Positions 12,787 through 15,010 of a stretch of DNA of 15,010 nucleotides are shown here, piece by piece. Within the stretch, counting starts at the first letter, position 1, and each line of letters opens with the position of its first letter. Origin of the DNA: Clostridium sp. SCN 57-10 (GTDB lineage Bacteria; Bacillota; Clostridia; Oscillospirales; Butyricicoccaceae); assembly GCA_001725215.1 (NCBI GenBank), contig MEFT01000010.1, positions 1 to 15,010 on the forward strand, written 5' to 3'. Both the position numbers and the translations under genes were made by a program. The notes beneath the pieces were generated by a model. That model searched no databases, was not told the origin of the DNA, and worked only from the letters and a program-made list of their open reading frames with translations.

Positions 12787-12900
12787 ATGAAAGTGAAACC
12801 GTCCGTTAAACCCATCTGCGAAAAGTGCAAGATCATCCGCAGAAAAGGCCGTGTTATGGTCATTTGCGAGAATCCCAAGCACAAGCAGAAGCAGGGCTAA
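12787..12900 (+). CDS. rpmJ: 50S ribosomal protein L36, zinc-binding form
   Basis: L36 is the smallest ribosomal protein, binding 23S rRNA near the base of the L7/L12 stalk (family knowledge). The 37-residue product begins MKVKPSVKPICEKCKIIRRK and ends NPKHKQKQG. It has the zinc ligands Cys11, Cys14, Cys27 and His32, so it is the cysteine-containing form. Its ATG follows ACAGGAGGAACAACG, an ideal ribosome binding site, and homology covers the whole protein. The frame remains open further upstream, but those residues do not belong to L36. infA-rpmJ-rpsM is the standard order. Confidence 0.96.
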   Translation: MKVKPSVKPICEKCKIIRRKGRVMVICENPKHKQKQG

Positions 12901-12925
12901 AAACACACAGGAGGTGCAAAAGTAA

Positions 12926-13294
12926 ATGGCTCGTATTGCCGGTATTGACCTTCCCCGCGAAAAAAGAATTGAAATCGGCCTCACCTATATTTATGGAATC
13001 GGCCGTAAGCTCGCGAATGACATCCTCGCGACAACCGGTGTCAACCCCGATATCCGCGTGAAGGATCTGAGCGAGGATGACGCCGCAAAGCTGCGTGAGG
13101 TCATCGAGCACGACTACACCGTCGAGGGCGACCTGCGCCGCAATCGCGCGCTTGACATCAAGCGTTTGACCGAAATCGGCTGCTACCGTGGCCTGCGTCA
13201 CCGCAAGGGACTTCCCGTTCGCGGACAGCGCACCAAGACCAATGCGCGCACGCGCAAGGGTCCGAAGAAGACCATCGCGAACAAGAAGAAGTAA
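12926..13294 (+). CDS. rpsM: 30S ribosomal protein S13
   Basis: S13 lies at the top of the small-subunit head and forms bridges to the large subunit through L5 (family knowledge). The 122 residues begin MARIAGIDLPREKRIEIGLT and include YIYGIGRKLANDILATTGV, the helix-two-turn-helix region. The C-terminal signature GLRHRKGLPVRGQRTKTNAR leads into a lysine-rich tail that reaches toward the P-site. An AGGAGGTG site precedes the start. In E. coli the alpha operon is controlled by S4 at the rpsM leader; I see no clear pseudoknot equivalent in the 25-nt gap here. Confidence 0.97.
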   Translation: MARIAGIDLPREKRIEIGLTYIYGIGRKLANDILATTGVNPDIRVKDLSEDDAAKLREVIEHDYTVEGDLRRNRALDIKRLTEIGCYRGLRHRKGLPVRGQRTKTNARTRKGPKKTIANKKK

Positions 13295-13309
13295 GGAGGG
13301 GACGAAAGA

Positions 13310-13717
13310 ATGGCAAAGGTACAGCCTAAGAAGGGCGCGGCCGTCAGAACAAAGCGCCGCGAGCGAAAGAACATCGAAAAGGGCGCGGTTCACATCCGTT
13401 CGTCCTACAATAACACCATCGTCACGATTACCGATGTGCAGGGCAACGCGCTGTCGTGGGCAAGCTCGGGCGGCCTCGGCTTCCGCGGCTCGAAAAAGTC
13501 GACGCCGTTTGCCGCGCAGACCGCTGCCGAGACCGCTGCCAAGGCGGCGATGGAGCACGGCCTGAAGTCGGTTGAAGTGTTCGTTAAAGGCCCCGGCTCC
13601 GGCCGTGAGGCTGCCATCCGTGCGCTTCAGGCCGCCGGCCTTGAGGTTACGCTCATCAAAGACGTAACTCCCATCCCGCACAACGGCTGCCGTCCCCCGA
13701 AGCGCAGAAGAGTTTAA
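13310..13717 (+). CDS. rpsK: 30S ribosomal protein S11
   Basis: S11 lies on the platform of the small subunit near the mRNA exit site (family knowledge). The 135-residue protein has a basic N-terminus, then GAVHIRSSYNNTIVTITDVQ, and ends in TPIPHNGCRPPKRRRV, the S11 signature. The Asn-Gly in that C-terminal motif matches the site known to form isoaspartate in E. coli S11. It starts 15 nt after rpsM behind an AAGGAGGGG site and precedes rpsD by 18 nt. Confidence 0.97.
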   Translation: MAKVQPKKGAAVRTKRRERKNIEKGAVHIRSSYNNTIVTITDVQGNALSWASSGGLGFRGSKKSTPFAAQTAAETAAKAAMEHGLKSVEVFVKGPGSGREAAIRALQAAGLEVTLIKDVTPIPHNGCRPPKRRRV

Positions 13718-13735
13718 TTGGAGGTATACTGAATT

Positions 13736-14362
13736 ATGGCAAGATATACTGACGCGGTATGCCGCATCTGCCGCCGCGAGGGAGACAAGCTCTTTTTGAA
13801 GGGCGACCGCTGCTATACCGACAAGTGCGCCGTGCAGCGCCGCTCTTACGCCCCCGGCCAACATGGCCAGGGCCGCAAGAAGCTGTCTGAGTATGGCCTC
13901 CAGCTTCGTGAGAAGCAGAAGGCAAAGAGATATTACGGCCTGCTTGAGAATCAGTTTGAGCATTATTTTGACCTGGCTGCCCAGAAGAGCGGCATCACGG
14001 GCGAAAACCTGCTCCAGATTCTTGAAAGCCGCCTTGACAACATCGCTTACCGCGCAGGCTTTGGAATGAGCCGCCCGGAAGCGCGCCAGCTTGTGACGCA
14101 TGCGCACTTCACCGTGAACGGCAAGAAGGTGAATGTGCCCTCGTACCTGTGCAAGCCGGGCGACGTCATCGCGATCCGCGAGAAGAGCATGGGCTCCGAT
14201 AAGTTTAAGACTGTTCTTGAGATCAACGCGTCCCGCCCGGCCCTTAACTGGCTGAGCGTCGACCGTGCCAAGGGCACGGCCACGGTGGTCAATCTGCCGA
14301 GCCGCAGCGAGGTCGATCTCCAGGTTCAGGAGCACCTCATCGTCGAGCTTTACTCGAAGTAA
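13736..14362 (+). CDS. rpsD: 30S ribosomal protein S4, zinc-containing form
   Basis: S4 is a primary assembly protein of 16S rRNA and part of the mRNA entry helicase; in several bacteria it also autoregulates its operon (family knowledge). The 208-residue product has four N-terminal cysteines at 9, 12, 26 and 31 (C-X2-C-X13-C-X4-C), matching the zinc-binding form. The S4 RNA-binding domain at about residues 96-160 contains SRLDNIAYRAGFGMSRPEAR and HFTVNGKKVNVPSY. The C-terminus VQEHLIVELYSK is typical. Its place between rpsK and rpoA fits Clostridia; in Bacillus rpsD lies elsewhere. The ribosome binding site is TGGAGG. Confidence 0.97.
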   Translation: MARYTDAVCRICRREGDKLFLKGDRCYTDKCAVQRRSYAPGQHGQGRKKLSEYGLQLREKQKAKRYYGLLENQFEHYFDLAAQKSGITGENLLQILESRLDNIAYRAGFGMSRPEARQLVTHAHFTVNGKKVNVPSYLCKPGDVIAIREKSMGSDKFKTVLEINASRPALNWLSVDRAKGTATVVNLPSRSEVDLQVQEHLIVELYSK

Positions 14363-14394
14363 TCGCCCTTCAATCGACCATCGCAGGCAGCGCA

Positions 14395-14411
14395 GGGCAC
14401 TGCCGTGCGCC
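14395..14411 (+). repeat. Possible hairpin in the rpsD-rpoA gap
   Basis: GGGCAC (14395-14400), loop TGCC, then GTGC (14405-14408) plus CC (14410-14411), with a single bulged G at 14409, give a 6-bp stem. A competing pairing GGCAG (14386-14390) / CTGCC (14400-14404) uses the same bases. The structure ends shortly before the rpoA ribosome binding site, so it could tune alpha-subunit translation (inference). Modest stability; could be chance. Confidence 0.35.
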
Positions 14412-14436
14412 CCATTATCACGAAGGAGGGTACTGA

Positions 14437-15010
14437 ATGATCGCGATTGAAAAACCCCGCATTGAATGTGTCGAAGCGACGGAAGACGGGTCTTATGGCA
14501 AGTTCGTCGTCGAGCCTCTTGAACGTGGCTACGGCACGACTCTCGGTAATTCGCTGCGCCGCATTCTGTTGTCGTCGCTGCCCGGAACGGCAGTGACCGC
14601 CATCAAGATAGACGGCGTACAGCATGAGTTTTCGGTTATCCCCGGCGTTAAAGAGGATGTCACCGAAATCGTCCTCAACGTCAAGGGTATCATCGCAAGG
14701 CTGTTCAGCCAGGGCGAGAAGACAGTCTTTATCGAGGCTTCGACCCCCGGAGAGATCACGGCCGGCGATATCCGTTGCGATTCTGAGATCGAGATTGTCA
14801 ATCCCGATCTGCACATCGCAACGCTGATGGAAGGCTCTAAGTTCAATATGGAGCTCACCTTTAACCACGGCCGCGGCTATGTTTCGGCAGACCGCAACAA
14901 ACCGGCGGCAGGCATCATCGGTGTGATTCCCGTAGACTCGATCTACACGCCGGTTTACAAGGTGAACTACGCCGTAGAGAACACCCGTGTCGGCAACATG
15001 ACCGACTATG
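14437..15010 (+). CDS. rpoA: DNA-directed RNA polymerase subunit alpha, N-terminal part (cut by window end)
   Basis: Alpha dimerises to nucleate RNA polymerase assembly, and its C-terminal domain contacts promoters and activators (family knowledge). 191 codons plus one base are visible of an expected ~315 codons. They cover most of the N-terminal domain: VEPLERGYGTTLGNSLRRIL (25-44) with LSSLPG, then DGVQHEFSVIPGVKEDVTEI (59-78) and GYVSADRN (147-154). The frame is still open at the window edge, so truncation is artificial. The ATG follows GAAGGAGGG with good spacing. rplQ would be expected next. Confidence 0.96.
   Translation, partial: MIAIEKPRIECVEATEDGSYGKFVVEPLERGYGTTLGNSLRRILLSSLPGTAVTAIKIDGVQHEFSVIPGVKEDVTEIVLNVKGIIARLFSQGEKTVFIEASTPGEITAGDIRCDSEIEIVNPDLHIATLMEGSKFNMELTFNHGRGYVSADRNKPAAGIIGVIPVDSIYTPVYKVNYAVENTRVGNMTDY

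Noticed and set aside
12860..14335. A 491-codon minus-strand open frame opposite rpsM to rpsD
   Set aside because: Antisense shadow of strongly conserved genes; the product has a random-looking Ala/Leu/Arg-rich composition.

Overview
This window is one uninterrupted, plus-strand stretch of the bacterial S10-spc-alpha ribosomal protein superoperon. It runs from the last 25 codons of rpsJ (S10) to the first 191 codons of rpoA (RNA polymerase alpha). All 31 genes, including the two partial ones, are on the + strand, with TAATG or ATGA stop/start overlaps or short gaps. I see no tRNA, rRNA, CRISPR array, insertion sequence, clear promoter or intrinsic terminator.

The organism is probably a moderately high-GC member of the Clostridia, plausibly Oscillospiraceae-like (inference from layout and protein character, not a database match). 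Supporting signs are adk-map-(KOW protein)-infA-rpmJ after secY, rpsD placed between rpsK and rpoA, the short zinc-type S14, strong GGAGG ribosome-binding sites before nearly every gene, and GTG/TTG starts at rplC, rplN and infA.

Layout: 1-78 end of rpsJ; 79-232 unusually long spacer; 233-4807 S10 section (rplC, rplD, rplW, 120-nt hairpin spacer, rplB, rpsS, rplV, rpsC, rplP); 4804-9494 rpmC, rpsQ, rplN, rplX, rplE, rpsN, 220-nt hairpin-rich spacer, rpsH, rplF, rplR, rpsE, rpmD, rplO; 9498-12483 secY, adk, map and a KOW-domain protein; 12501-15010 infA, rpmJ, rpsM, rpsK, rpsD, rpoA (cut by the window edge). Together they supply ribosomal proteins of both subunits, the membrane channel that ribosomes feed (SecY), N-terminal methionine removal (Map), nucleotide balance (Adk), translation initiation (IF-1) and transcription (alpha).

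I did not find an obviously new multi-gene system: the gene content is housekeeping. The items most worth a second look are a roughly 108-residue low-complexity Arg/Gly-rich and then Gly/Gln/Pro/Phe-rich tail on ribosomal protein S3, and GC-rich spacers with perfect hairpins inside an otherwise tight operon (rplW-rplB and rpsN-rpsH), which share short words in the same order. The 154-nt spacer before rplC and the KOW protein are smaller points of interest.
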